A stretch of DNA of 64,000 nucleotides, from positions 243,041 to 307,040 of the forward strand of contig NZ_PNLB01000002.1 of NCBI RefSeq assembly GCF_013822795.1. Direction: 5' to 3'. Shown here piece by piece: positions 39,796 to 48,987 of the stretch (position 1 is its first letter; each line of letters opens with the position of its first letter). Origin of the DNA: Phenylobacterium sp. (lineage in GTDB: Bacteria > Pseudomonadota > Alphaproteobacteria > Caulobacterales > Caulobacteraceae). Made by a program: the position numbers and the translations under genes. The notes beneath the pieces were generated by a model that was not told where the DNA came from, made no database searches, and saw only the letters and a program-made list of their open reading frames with translations.

Positions 39796-40947
39796 ATGAG
39801 CGCGATTGCGATCCCGAAGGGCGAAACTGGCGGCGGCCTGCACAGCTTCCCCGCCGATCGGCCGCTGCGCCTGGATTCCGGCGCTCTGCTCAGCCCCCTG
39901 GAAATCGCCTACAAGACCTACGGGACGCTCAACGCCGACAAGTCCAACGCCGTGCTGGTCTGCCACGCCCTGACCGGCGACCAGCATGCGGCCTCGCCCC
40001 ACCCGGTGACCGGCAAGCCCGGTTGGTGGGATCGGGTGATCGGCGCGGGTCTGCCGCTCGATCCCGAGCGCTACTTCATCATCGCCACCAACGTCATCGG
40101 CGGCTGCATGGGTTCGACCGGCCCGGCCTCGCTGAACCCGGCGACCGGCGAGCCCTACGCCCTCTCCTTCCCGGTGATCACCATCGCCGACATGGTGCGG
40201 GCCCAGGCCATGCTGATCGAGGCGCTGGGCATCGAGACCCTGTTCGCGGTGGTCGGCGGCTCGATGGGCGGGATGCAGGTCCTGCAGTGGGCGGCCGACT
40301 ACCCCGAAAAGCTGTTCTCGGCGATCTGCATCGCCGCGGCGGCCCGCCACTCGGCCCAGAACATCGCCTTCCACGAGGTCGGTCGCCAGGCGATCATGGC
40401 CGATCCCGACTGGCGCGCCGGAGCCTATCAGCTCGCTGGCGTGCGTCCGGAGAAGGGCCTGGCCGTCGCCCGCATGGCCGCGCACATCACCTATCTGTCC
40501 GAGCCAGCCCTGCAGCGAAAGTTCGGCCGCGAGCTGCAGCGCGACGGCCTGTCGTGGGGCTTCGACGCCGACTTCCAGGTCGAGAGCTACCTGCGCCACC
40601 AGGGCGCCAGCTTCGTCGACCGCTTCGACGCCAACTCGTACCTCTATATCACCCGGGCGCTGGACTATTTCGACCTCGGCGCGCGCTGCGGCGGGGTGCT
40701 GGCCGAGTGCTTCGCCAAGGCGCGGCACGTGCGCTTCTGCGTACTCTCGTTCTCGTCCGACTGGCTCTATTCCACCGCCGAGAGCCGCGACATCGTCCGC
40801 GCGCTCAACGCCGCCGGCTGCCGCGCCAGCTTCGCCGAAATCGAGACCGACAAGGGCCACGACGCCTTCTTCCTCGACGAGCCGGTACTGGATTCGGCGC
40901 TGCGCGGCTTCCTGGCCTCGGCGGCCGACAAGCGGGGCCTTGCGTGA
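39796..40947 (+). CDS. metX: Homoserine O-acetyltransferase
   Basis: A 383-residue alpha/beta-hydrolase, start ATG 39796. The catalytic triad is S156 in GGSMGGMQ, Asp in FSSDWLY and His in DKGHDAFFL. Other marks are [14 protein letters not shown] and [12 protein letters not shown]. It makes O-acetyl-L-homoserine (or O-succinyl, which sequence alone does not decide) for methionine synthesis. The stop overlaps the GTG start of metW, the usual alphaproteobacterial pair. Confidence 0.93.
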   Translation: MSAIAIPKGETGGGLHSFPADRPLRLDSGALLSPLEIAYKTYGTLNADKSNAVLVCHALTGDQHAASPHPVTGKPGWWDRVIGAGLPLDPERYFIIATNVIGGCMGSTGPASLNPATGEPYALSFPVITIADMVRAQAMLIEALGIETLFAVVGGSMGGMQVLQWAADYPEKLFSAICIAAAARHSAQNIAFHEVGRQAIMADPDWRAGAYQLAGVRPEKGLAVARMAAHITYLSEPALQRKFGRELQRDGLSWGFDADFQVESYLRHQGASFVDRFDANSYLYITRALDYFDLGARCGGVLAECFAKARHVRFCVLSFSSDWLYSTAESRDIVRALNAAGCRASFAEIETDKGHDAFFLDEPVLDSALRGFLASAADKRGLA

Positions 40948-41606
40948 GTTTCATCCGCGACGACTTCAAGGAAATCCTCCGGATGGTGCGCCCGCACGCG
41001 CGGGTGCTCGATGTCGGCTGCGGCGAGGGCGAGCTGCTCGAGCTGCTGACCAACGAGAAGGGCGTCGACGGCCAGGGTCTGGAGCTGTCGCGCGAGGGCG
41101 TGGCGGCCTGCCTGGCGCGCGGCCTAGCGGTCGTCCAGGGCGACGCCGACCACGACCTCGACAATTTCCCGACCAAGGCCTTCGACTACGCGGTGCTGTC
41201 CAAGACCCTGCAGCAGGTGCGTGATCCCAAGCACGTCTTGTCGGAACTGCTGCGCATCGCCGATCGCGCCGTCGTCTCGCTGCCGAACTTCGGGCACTGG
41301 CGGGTGCGGATGGACCTGCTGACCAAGGGCCGGATGCCGGAGACCAAGTCCCTGCCCGAGCCCTGGTGGTCGACGCCGAACATCCACCTCTGCACGCTGC
41401 GCGACTTCACCGCCCTGTGCGAGGATCTCGACCTGCGCATCGACGCCTGCGCCTCGCTCGTCCCCGGCAAACCGGCCCGGCAGATCGACCCGCTGGCGCC
41501 GATCGAGAACTGGCGCGCCGAGAACGCCCTCTTCCTGCTCAGCCGAAAGGCGGAGCCGGCGCCTCCAAGCACGCCGGCCCCGCCCCCAGGCAGCCTCTTC
41601 GAATAG
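40944..41606 (+). CDS. metW: Methionine biosynthesis protein MetW
   Basis: A 220-residue protein starting at GTG that overlaps the metX stop. It is a methyltransferase-like fold with motif [16 protein letters not shown] and the MetW-specific blocks [36 protein letters not shown] and [23 protein letters not shown]. MetW partners MetX in acyltransferase activity. A Pro-rich tail ([17 protein letters not shown]) is unusual. Confidence 0.92.
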   Translation: MSFIRDDFKEILRMVRPHARVLDVGCGEGELLELLTNEKGVDGQGLELSREGVAACLARGLAVVQGDADHDLDNFPTKAFDYAVLSKTLQQVRDPKHVLSELLRIADRAVVSLPNFGHWRVRMDLLTKGRMPETKSLPEPWWSTPNIHLCTLRDFTALCEDLDLRIDACASLVPGKPARQIDPLAPIENWRAENALFLLSRKAEPAPPSTPAPPPGSLFE

Positions 41607-41650
41607 CGGCGGGCGGCGGGGGGACCTTCCGCCCTGGGGGGAACACCGCC

Positions 41651-41929
41651 TTAGGAGAGCCACTTCGGCTGCGGGCGTCCCGCCGCAGCCATCAGGCTGA
41701 GGAGCGCCAGGCTCCCCTCGAAGAGGCAGAAGCCGGCCACCAAGAGGACCGGCGTCTCCACGATGGCGCTGGGGTGGACGACCACCAGCGCAATCCCGAA
41801 GATCAGGCAGACGACGGCTCCGGCCAGAGCCGCCCATGACCGCCAGAGCGGCGGGCGACCATGGGTGCGCCGCGCTACACCGACCAGCCCGGCGGCGATC
41901 GCCAGGAGAGCTCCAGCCAAGAGCGTCAT
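41651..41929 (-). CDS. Small three-helix membrane protein
   Basis: A 92-residue protein with three membrane helices (LLAGALLAIAAGLVGVA, WAALAGAVVCLIFGIALVVV, TPVLLVAGFCLFEGSLALLSLMAAA). It is not recognised. It lies 19 nt after the autotransporter stop on the same strand and may be cotranscribed. Confidence 0.6.
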   Translation of the reverse strand: MTLLAGALLAIAAGLVGVARRTHGRPPLWRSWAALAGAVVCLIFGIALVVVHPSAIVETPVLLVAGFCLFEGSLALLSLMAAAGRPQPKWLS

Positions 41930-41948
41930 CTCAGTTCAACTCCGCGCA

Positions 41949-44900
41949 CTAGAAGAGGAAGCGGACCACCACCCGGCCGTCATAGGCCTCGTAGTCGTCG
42001 CGATATTCGCCGCCGCCCTCTAGGGCGAAGTCGAAGTACTGGCCCTGGCCGCGCAGGGCCAAGCGCACCACCGGCCCGCCGCCCGACAGGTCCGGGGCGG
42101 CCAGGCTGAAGGCGGGACCTCCGGCGACGAAGCGGGCGGTCGTGACGTCCACTCCGTCGCCGGCTGCCTGCCGCCAGCCGGCGGTCAGCTCGGGAATCCA
42201 GACAAAGGCGCTCTCCTCGCCGAAGCGGGCTCCGAGGGTGAGGCCAGCGAACGCGCTGAGCTGGTTGCTCGAACGCTCGTCGATAGAGAGATCCATGGCC
42301 CCGCCGCCGCCGGACTCGGTCCGGCCGTCCTCTTTCAGCATGAAGTAGTCGGCGGTGGCCTGGGGCTTGAAGTAGAAGCGGCCAAGGTCGAGCAGGTAGG
42401 ACAGGCCCGCATGGGCGGCGAAGGTCAGGCCGCTCCAGTCGGACTTGGTCTCCTTGTTGAGCCCCGCGGCCGGGTCTGACAGCACGCGGGTGCTCTTCAG
42501 CGAAGCGTAGCCGCCGTTCAGGCCGAGATTGGCGGTCAGCCCGCCGGCGGTGTCGCGCCAGTAGACGCCGGCCGAGTAAACTTGGCCGCCGAGCGATTCC
42601 GCCGCCGAGGCGAAGGCGTCGTCGACATTGACGTTCACAAAGCTGGTCATCAGGCCCAGCGTGCCGATGCCGGTGTACGGAGCCTCGACGCCGCCGGCCA
42701 AGCCGAAGCCGTCGGCGTCGTACTTGGTCGTGCGGTCCACGTCGCGCTTGACCAGGAAGGCGATCTCCTGGGTCCAGACGCGAAGGCCGTCGCCGTTCAG
42801 CTGGCCGTCGCTCTCGTCGATCGCCCGGTTGGTGGCGTCCGAGGCCGCCGCCAGGGTGTGGAACAGGCTGCCGGTGAAGTCGGGCAGGAACTGGTCGTAG
42901 AGCCCCGCGAAGCCCGCCTCGTCGGTCTTGCCGATCAGGGCGTCACGGACTGTGGCGTCACGGTCGAAGTTGGCGAACACCGCGTCGTAGGCCGCCGCTT
43001 CGGCGCTGTTCAGCCCCGCCTCGGCGGCGGTGCGGCGACGCACGTCGGCGAGCAGCGAGTTGTTTGCCTGGTCGAGGCGCAGCTCGGACTTGTAGAGCCA
43101 GGGCGTCGTGCCCAGCAGGCTCTGGTCGATAGTCCCGGCGGTCAGCACCCCGGCCTTGATCAGGGTGAAGGTGGTAGGCTCGCTGAGCTTCGAAGTGAAG
43201 CGCAGGCCCACCTTCGAGCCGGTGGCCAGATCGGCGCGGCCGGCGACGTTCAGAGTGGTCGACTTGCCCGACGTCGGATCGGCGGTCAGCACCAGCTCGC
43301 CGGTCGAAGCCAGGCTCAGCGACGTCAGGTTGACGGCGTCGGCGTTGGTCGTCGTCAGTCGGCCCTTGGCGATGTTCACGGTCAGGCCGCCGCCGGCGTC
43401 GGTCACGGCGCCGGTCAGCTTCGCGCCGCCGTCGATCACCAGCGTGTCGGCCCCCGATCCGAAGGTCACCGCCCCGTCCATGGTTCCGGCCAGCAGTTCC
43501 AGGCGCGCCGGCCCCGAACCGAACAGCACGTCGCCGACGATCGCCGGCGTGACCGAGGTTGAGGCGTTGGGCCCCTGGCGCACAGTGACGCCGCTGGTGT
43601 TGGCGCGCAGGTCCATGGCCACGGCCTTCCCGGTGACAGTCTCCGACGTGGAGAAGCCGGCCGCGATGGTCTTCACGTTCTCGATCAGGCTGAGCGAGCC
43701 GGATGCATCGAGGATCGCCGTCGCCGAGCCCTTGGTCCCGGTGATCGTCGCGGTGATGTCGCCGGAGTTGCCGAGATAGGAGACGCCGGCCCCGCCGTCG
43801 ATCTGCACGGCGCGGACGTCGACCGCGTCGGTGGCGGTGGACGTCGCCTTGATGGCGCCGCCGTCGACCAGGATCTTCGGCGTGCTGACGCCGGCGCCCA
43901 GCCGCAGGCCGGTCGCATTGGCCTTGGCGGCCGTCGCGGTGACCGAGCCGGACACCCGCACCCCGCCGTCGATCGTGACGCCGCCGCCGAGGCCGCCCAG
44001 CTGCACGGCCGTCGCCGAGACCCCGTCATAGATGCCCAGCGCCTGGGCCGAGCCCTTGATGTTCAGGCCATAGGCGCTGACCCCGGTCCCGCCGACGCCC
44101 AGGCGGATCGCGCGGACGTCCGAGCCGATCAGCATGGCCGGGGCCGAGCCGATCGAGGTGATCGCGCCGGTGGTCTGACTGGCGTCGGCCACGCCGTCAC
44201 CATCCTCGTCGGCATTGTTCTTGTCATTATCGGCTGGCGCAGCATCGACCACGACGCCGCCGAACACATCGCCGCGCACGCGCACGGCCGGGCCGCCGAT
44301 CAGCAGGTCGTCGGCGTCCAGCTTGGCGACGGCCGCGTCGGCGCCGCGGCTGGTGTAGCGGAAGCCGGTCGAGGTGATGGCCCCGCCGAGGATCAGCTTG
44401 CCGCCGACGTTATCGTCGGTGGCCACGGCCACTGCGCCGTCGCCCTGGACCGACGCCGCCGAACGGATCGCGACGTCGCCGCCGACCGTGCTCGTCGTGT
44501 GCACCCCGTAGACATTGGCGCCGGTCACGGCGATCGCGCCGGCGGTGCGCACCGAACCGTCGATCGCCGTCTCGACCGAAATGGCGGCCGAGTCGTTGCC
44601 CTCGATGGTGATCGAGCCGCCCGACTGGATGACGTCGCCATGGAAGGCGCCCGGGCCGGTGACACGGATGCCGTAGCGGCGCGCGCCGGTGGCGAACGGA
44701 CCATCGAGGTCTCCGTCGCCGTCGGTGTCCTTGACCTCGGTCGTCTCGTCGATGGTGATCGTACCGGCGTGCTTGATCGTGCCGGTCATGCCGCCGAGGC
44801 CGAGGATGCCCGTGGCGTCGTTGACGTCCGAGAACTTGATCGTCCCCTCGTTGGTCACCGTGTTGTTGCTGTTCAGCGTGACGGCAGCGCCGGCGGACGT

Positions 44901-45074
44901 CGGCTGGATCGTCCCGGCGGTGCTAATCTTCACGTCGTCGCGGGCCCCGCTGGCGGCGGTGGCGGTGGCGACCGGCGTGGCGACGGCGGTCGAGATGACG
45001 GTTTCGGCCTGGGCCGCGCCCGCCAACAGGCAAAGCGGCGATGCGGCGGCGAACAGGACGTGGCGAAGGCGCAT
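41949..45074 (-). CDS. Autotransporter domain-containing surface protein
   Basis: A 1041-residue protein starting at ATG 45074 (GGAG upstream). A signal peptide (HVLFAAASPLCLLAGAAQA) is followed by a passenger of about 740 residues, rich in Gly, Ala, Thr and Val with repeated beta-helix rungs (GSVTATAAKANATGLRLGAG, GDITATITGTKGSATAILD) and a short acidic calcium-like insert (DTDGDGDLDG). The last 270 residues are the autotransporter beta-barrel (YSAGVYWRDTAGGLTANLGLNGGY) ending VVVRFLF with terminal Phe. It is a type Va surface protein. The passenger has no recognisable protease or lipase site, so an adhesin-like function is most likely. Confidence 0.88.
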   Translation of the reverse strand: MRLRHVLFAAASPLCLLAGAAQAETVISTAVATPVATATAASGARDDVKISTAGTIQPTSAGAAVTLNSNNTVTNEGTIKFSDVNDATGILGLGGMTGTIKHAGTITIDETTEVKDTDGDGDLDGPFATGARRYGIRVTGPGAFHGDVIQSGGSITIEGNDSAAISVETAIDGSVRTAGAIAVTGANVYGVHTTSTVGGDVAIRSAASVQGDGAVAVATDDNVGGKLILGGAITSTGFRYTSRGADAAVAKLDADDLLIGGPAVRVRGDVFGGVVVDAAPADNDKNNADEDGDGVADASQTTGAITSIGSAPAMLIGSDVRAIRLGVGGTGVSAYGLNIKGSAQALGIYDGVSATAVQLGGLGGGVTIDGGVRVSGSVTATAAKANATGLRLGAGVSTPKILVDGGAIKATSTATDAVDVRAVQIDGGAGVSYLGNSGDITATITGTKGSATAILDASGSLSLIENVKTIAAGFSTSETVTGKAVAMDLRANTSGVTVRQGPNASTSVTPAIVGDVLFGSGPARLELLAGTMDGAVTFGSGADTLVIDGGAKLTGAVTDAGGGLTVNIAKGRLTTTNADAVNLTSLSLASTGELVLTADPTSGKSTTLNVAGRADLATGSKVGLRFTSKLSEPTTFTLIKAGVLTAGTIDQSLLGTTPWLYKSELRLDQANNSLLADVRRRTAAEAGLNSAEAAAYDAVFANFDRDATVRDALIGKTDEAGFAGLYDQFLPDFTGSLFHTLAAASDATNRAIDESDGQLNGDGLRVWTQEIAFLVKRDVDRTTKYDADGFGLAGGVEAPYTGIGTLGLMTSFVNVNVDDAFASAAESLGGQVYSAGVYWRDTAGGLTANLGLNGGYASLKSTRVLSDPAAGLNKETKSDWSGLTFAAHAGLSYLLDLGRFYFKPQATADYFMLKEDGRTESGGGGAMDLSIDERSSNQLSAFAGLTLGARFGEESAFVWIPELTAGWRQAAGDGVDVTTARFVAGGPAFSLAAPDLSGGGPVVRLALRGQGQYFDFALEGGGEYRDDYEAYDGRVVVRFLF

Positions 45075-45134
45075 GATCACTCCAGTCGGACCTCACGACG
45101 TGGCTTGCGGCCACAGATCCGTGCTATGACAATG

Positions 45135-45171
45135 ACGAGGCGTTACGCGTCTCGTATGAATACGTTTCGTA
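45135..45171. promoter_or_regulatory. Clustered dyads between autotransporter and XRE genes
   Basis: Three nested palindromes: ACGAGGCG/CGTCTCGT (45135-45155), CGTAT-GA-ATACG (45153-45164) and TACG-TTT-CGTA (45161-45171). They lie in the divergent spacer and look like operator sites of the adjacent XRE regulator. Confidence 0.5.
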
Positions 45172-45246
45172 AGTACTGTACATCGGCGGGTCAATGCGCA
45201 AAATGCGCTGGCGGCCAAGCGCGCCGCGAGCTGAAGGAGTAGAAGC

Positions 45247-45588
45247 ATGCCAAGAAGCGCGGTCGATCCTGCGCGGGCGGCGGCCACCAAGAGTCTGCGC
45301 CAAGAGGCCGGACGCTGGTTGAAAGCCGGACGTGAAGCCGCGGGCCTGACCCAGGCCGAACTGGCGGAGCGCGTCGGCTTGCGCTACTACACCTTCGTCT
45401 CGCAGGTGGAGAGCGGCCTTGGCCGCGTGCCGATCGAGACCCAGGGCGCCTGGGCCCAGGCGATTGGCCTCGATCCTGCCGAATTCGCCCGTACCTTGCT
45501 GCGCTACTACGAGCCGGAGCTCTTCCGGCTGCTGTTCGGGGACGCCGCTCAGGATGCGCCGGTCGCGCGCCTAGCGGGAAGGGGCTAA
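45247..45588 (+). CDS. XRE family transcriptional regulator
   Basis: A 113-residue protein with an HTH_3 domain (LKAGREAAGLTQAELAERVGLRYYTFVSQVESGLGRVP) and a helical C-terminal extension (GLDPAEFARTLLRYYEPELFRLLFG). The RYYTFVSQVESG form marks a proteobacterial subfamily. It is divergent from the autotransporter and 15 nt before the RTX-type gene, so it probably controls both. Confidence 0.85.
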   Translation: MPRSAVDPARAAATKSLRQEAGRWLKAGREAAGLTQAELAERVGLRYYTFVSQVESGLGRVPIETQGAWAQAIGLDPAEFARTLLRYYEPELFRLLFGDAAQDAPVARLAGRG

Positions 45589-45603
45589 GGAACCACCGTC
45601 GGA

Positions 45604-46956
45604 ATGGACAACGTCGTCCCGTTCGCGCCGCGGCCCAGCGCCGGCGGCGGATGGACCGCCGCTGAACGCGCGCGCCTGTCCGAACTGGCCGACCGGCTGT
45701 CCGAGGGCGGCGCGAAGGTCGAGGTCGTCTATGGCGTGACCGACGAAGGCGACCCCTGGTGCGTCATCAAGGACGACCAGGAAGAAGTGCTGATCCACGT
45801 CGCCCGGATCAACGGCCAGTTCGTCATCCACGACGCCTCAGCCGACGCGATCCAGGAGGGCGAGACCCTCTGGGCGGCCTGCGACCGCCTGCTGGGCGGC
45901 GACTGGCGCGAGGCCCGCGACGACGTCGTCGTCTCGCTCAGCGCCCGCCAGGTGCAGACCTTCATCGCCCTGGTGGTGGCCGCCACCTTCATCCACGAGG
46001 TCGACGACGCCGAGGCCGCCACGCCGACGGCGATCGAGCATGTCGACATCGCCGCAGCGACCGCGCCGCTGGCCGTGGTCGCCGCCAGCGCACAGAGCAA
46101 CTCTGACGAGGTCCAGCGCCAGGACCTGCTGGCGCCGCAGAATCATAGCGCCGGCGAGGAATCGCAGACCGTCTCGGCCTCCGCGACGGTCGAGGACGAG
46201 GCCCCCGCCCCGCAGCCGACGCCCGAGGCGCCGCCAGCCGAACCGACCACGCTGGCCGCGCTCGACGCTCCCGCCGACGCGACGCACGACGCCGCGCCAC
46301 CCGCCCAGGAGACGCAAGCTGGCCGCGTGATCGAGGGTACGGCCGGCGACGACACCCTGCGCGGCGGCGATGGCGACGACACCCTTTCGGGCGGAGCCGG
46401 CAACGACAGCCTGATGGGCGGCTCCGGGGCCGACAGCCTGATGGGCGGGACCGGGAACGACACCCTCGACGGCGGTGGCGCCCCCGAGGGCCGCTTCGAC
46501 CTGCTCGACGGCGGGGCCGGCGACGATGTCATCCATCTGTCGGCCACTACCATCGCGGTCGGCGGCGCCGGAGCGGACAATTTCGCCATCGTCACGCCGC
46601 CGCCGGGCGGCGGCCTGCTAGGGGTGGTGTTCGACTTCTCGGCCGGCGAGGGCGACCGCCTGACCTACCGCGGCCGCGACGTGAACCTCGCCACCCACAA
46701 GGACCAGACGAACATCTTCGAAGGGATGCATACGGCTGGGAACCAGACGTTCACGCCGACGCCCGGCCAACGGGTCGAGGTCGACCTCGACGGCGACGGC
46801 CAGCTCGACGGCTACCTGCTGCTCGGCCACGGGCGTCCGGTCCCTGGCGCGCCGGTCGATCGGGACACCGTGGTGGTGGTCGAATCGCACGCCTTCGGGG
46901 ATCCGGCCGACTACGCGGCCTTCAAGGCCGCGCACGACGACGGAACGTTCGTCTAG
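45604..46956 (+). CDS. RTX-repeat calcium-binding protein with N-terminal regulatory-like domain
   Basis: A 450-residue protein. Residues about 1-115 are an unrecognised globular domain without a signal peptide (VEVVYGVTDEGDPWCVIKDDQEEVLIHVARINGQF). A hydrophobic segment follows (VQTFIALVVAATFIHEV), then a disordered Ala/Pro-rich linker. A short RTX block (about 235-330: GTAGDDTLRGGDGDDTLSGGAGNDSLMGG) leads to a C-terminal type I secretion-like end (FDFSAGEGDRLTYRG). A similar layout occurs in large RTX proteins. It is the second gene of the XRE unit. Confidence 0.75.
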   Translation: MDNVVPFAPRPSAGGGWTAAERARLSELADRLSEGGAKVEVVYGVTDEGDPWCVIKDDQEEVLIHVARINGQFVIHDASADAIQEGETLWAACDRLLGGDWREARDDVVVSLSARQVQTFIALVVAATFIHEVDDAEAATPTAIEHVDIAAATAPLAVVAASAQSNSDEVQRQDLLAPQNHSAGEESQTVSASATVEDEAPAPQPTPEAPPAEPTTLAALDAPADATHDAAPPAQETQAGRVIEGTAGDDTLRGGDGDDTLSGGAGNDSLMGGSGADSLMGGTGNDTLDGGGAPEGRFDLLDGGAGDDVIHLSATTIAVGGAGADNFAIVTPPPGGGLLGVVFDFSAGEGDRLTYRGRDVNLATHKDQTNIFEGMHTAGNQTFTPTPGQRVEVDLDGDGQLDGYLLLGHGRPVPGAPVDRDTVVVVESHAFGDPADYAAFKAAHDDGTFV

Positions 46957-46959
46957 GCC

Positions 46960-47304
46960 TCAGCCGGCGATGGCGGCCGCGTCGCGGTCGCCGGTGCGGA
47001 TGCGCAGCGCCTGTTCCAGGTCCAGCACGAACACCTTGCCGTCGCCGATCTTGCCGGTGTTGGCGGTGCGCGCCACAGCCTCGATCACCGCCTCGGCGAT
47101 GTCGGACGGCACGGCGATCTCCAGCTTCACCTTGGGCAGGAGTTTCACCTCGTACTCGGCTCCGCGGTAGACCTCGGTCTTGCCGCGCTGGCGGCCATAG
47201 CCGCGGACCTCGGTGACCGTCAGGCCCGACGCCCCGGCCTCGGTGACAGCCTCCAGCACCGCGTCCAGACGGCTCGGCTTGATGACCGCGACGATCATTT
47301 TCAT
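46960..47304 (-). CDS. PII nitrogen regulatory protein
   Basis: A 114-residue PII protein. The T-loop has the uridylylation Tyr51 in YRGAEYEVKLLPK, and the C-terminal signature is TGKIGDGKVFVLDLEQALRIRTGDRDAAAI. It senses 2-oxoglutarate and ATP/ADP and regulates nitrogen enzymes and ammonium transport. No amtB or glnA lies next to it, so GlnB against GlnK cannot be decided by context. Confidence 0.9.
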   Translation of the reverse strand: MKMIVAVIKPSRLDAVLEAVTEAGASGLTVTEVRGYGRQRGKTEVYRGAEYEVKLLPKVKLEIAVPSDIAEAVIEAVARTANTGKIGDGKVFVLDLEQALRIRTGDRDAAAIAG

Positions 47305-47371
47305 GGTGCTACTCCCAGACTCGGCAGACGCCCCAAGCTAGGGCCAAGCGATACTGTGTCCAAGCGCTTGT

Positions 47372-48136
47372 CTACGTCGGCGGTTCCTGCGCCCGCGAAA
47401 CAGGCGCCCGATTGGCCGGAAGAGGCGCCAGGCCCGGTCGAACGGCAGGAACCCGCACTCGCGAGGTCCGGGCCTTGACCGCAAAGGTCTCCTTCACTGC
47501 CTCGGTCAGCACCAGCCCGGCGAAGCCCGGCCACAACCGCGATCCGGCCTGTTCGAAGCCCTCGGCCCAGCTCGCCATCCAGGTCACCGGCGGCACGTAG
47601 AGCGCCCGGGTCCAGCCCGTCGGCTCCAGCTCAGCCTCGCGCAGCAGATCGGCCAGCTGGCTGCGGGTATAGGGGCGGCCGTGGCCGAAGGGCGTGCGCT
47701 CGGCGTTGGCCCAGAGCCCGTTGCGGGCGGCGGTGACCACCACCACCCGGCCGGTGGGCGAAAGCACGCGCCAGACCTCGCGCAGCAGCGCGATCGGGTC
47801 GGGGCTTTCCTCCAGCGCATGCACCGCCAGGATCCGGTCGAAGAAGGCGTTCTGGAACGGCAGCGCGTCCTCGGCCGACAGGCAGGCCAGGTTGCCCCCC
47901 TCGGCCGGCCACAGCTCCACGCCCTGCTGGGCGGGCATGGCCGCCACCACCCGCCGCGCCGCCGGCCGGATCGGGCCGAGGAACGGGGTGGCGTAGCCCA
48001 GGCCGAGCACATCCAAGTCGCGGGCGTCGTCCCAGGTCTCCAGCACCTTGCGCGAGACCATCTCGCGTGCGGCGCGGCCGAGCGAGGTGGCGTAGAATTG
48101 GCGGAGATCCAGGACGTCGCGACGCATGCTCTGCAA
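47372..48136 (-). CDS. Class I SAM-dependent methyltransferase
   Basis: A 254-residue protein with a divergent Methyltransf_11-type fold: motif I VLGLGYATPFLGP, then LACLSAEDALPFQNAFFDRILAVHALEESPDP and VWRVLSPTGRVVVVTAARNGLWANAERTPFGHG. The layout is like conserved alphaproteobacterial methyltransferases found next to gloB. The substrate is unknown. It is divergent from gloB with 72 bp between the starts. Confidence 0.82.
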   Translation of the reverse strand: MQSMRRDVLDLRQFYATSLGRAAREMVSRKVLETWDDARDLDVLGLGYATPFLGPIRPAARRVVAAMPAQQGVELWPAEGGNLACLSAEDALPFQNAFFDRILAVHALEESPDPIALLREVWRVLSPTGRVVVVTAARNGLWANAERTPFGHGRPYTRSQLADLLREAELEPTGWTRALYVPPVTWMASWAEGFEQAGSRLWPGFAGLVLTEAVKETFAVKARTSRVRVPAVRPGLAPLPANRAPVSRAQEPPT

Positions 48137-48208
48137 GACTTAGGCTCGACTTGGCCGGCTGCCGACCCTAAATCGCAAGGACCCCGACAAGAAGGCCAGG
48201 AGAGACAC

Positions 48209-48973
48209 GTGTCGATCACCGTCCATCAGTTTTCCTGCCTCTCGGACAACTACGGCTTCCTGGTGCGTGACGACGCCAGCGGCCTGGCGGCCTGCATCGA
48301 TACGCCCGAGGCCTCGGTCATCCTGCGCGAACTGAACGCGCTCGGCTGGAAGCTCGACCTGATCCTCAACACCCACTGGCACCCTGACCACGCCGGCGGC
48401 AACGCCGAGATCAAGGCCGCCACCGGCGCCACCGTGGTCGGCCCGGCCGAGGTCGAGCGCATCGGTCAGGCCCCCGACCGCATCGTCGCCGGCGGCGATC
48501 ACGTCATGCTCGGCCAGACCCGGCTTGAGGTCATCGAGAGCGGCGGCCACACACTGGGCCACGTCGCCTACTTCGACGCCGAGGGCCACGTCGCCTTTGT
48601 CGGCGACACCCTGTTCGCGCTCGGCTGCGGGCGACTGTTCGAGGGCACGCCGCAGCAGATGTGGGACAGCCTGCAGCGGCTGGCCGCGCTGCCCGACGAC
48701 ACCAAGGTCTACTGCGCCCACGAATACACCGCCTCCAACGCCCGCTTCGCACTGTCGGTCGACGACGATGCGGCGTTGAAGGCCCGCACCAGCGACATCT
48801 TCGCCGCCCGCGAGCGCGGCGAATGGACGGTGCCGACGACCATCGGGCTGGAAAAGGCCACCAACCCGTTCCTGCGCGCGCCGCAGCTCGCCGGCCGCCT
48901 GGGCGTGTCGGGCGCCCCCGACCACGAGGCGTTCGCCGCTGTGCGGGCCGCCAAGGACAGCTTCAAGGGTTAG
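48209..48973 (+). CDS. gloB: Hydroxyacylglutathione hydrolase (glyoxalase II)
   Basis: A 254-residue metallo-beta-lactamase-fold enzyme, start GTG 48209 with AGGAG upstream. The binuclear metal motif is T-H-W-H-P-D-H (LNTHWHPDHAGG), with further ligands in GGHTLGHVAYF, FVGDTLFALGCGRLFEG and YCAHEYTASNARFA. It hydrolyses S-lactoylglutathione to lactate and glutathione in methylglyoxal detoxification. Confidence 0.93.
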   Translation: MSITVHQFSCLSDNYGFLVRDDASGLAACIDTPEASVILRELNALGWKLDLILNTHWHPDHAGGNAEIKAATGATVVGPAEVERIGQAPDRIVAGGDHVMLGQTRLEVIESGGHTLGHVAYFDAEGHVAFVGDTLFALGCGRLFEGTPQQMWDSLQRLAALPDDTKVYCAHEYTASNARFALSVDDDAALKARTSDIFAARERGEWTVPTTIGLEKATNPFLRAPQLAGRLGVSGAPDHEAFAAVRAAKDSFKG

Positions 48974-48987
48974 GCGGGGGCCAGCCA

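Noticed and set aside
47305..47371. Sigma-54 promoter for the PII gene
   Set aside because: TGGCCC followed by TTGG is seen, but the spacing and the GC element of a -24/-12 promoter do not fit.
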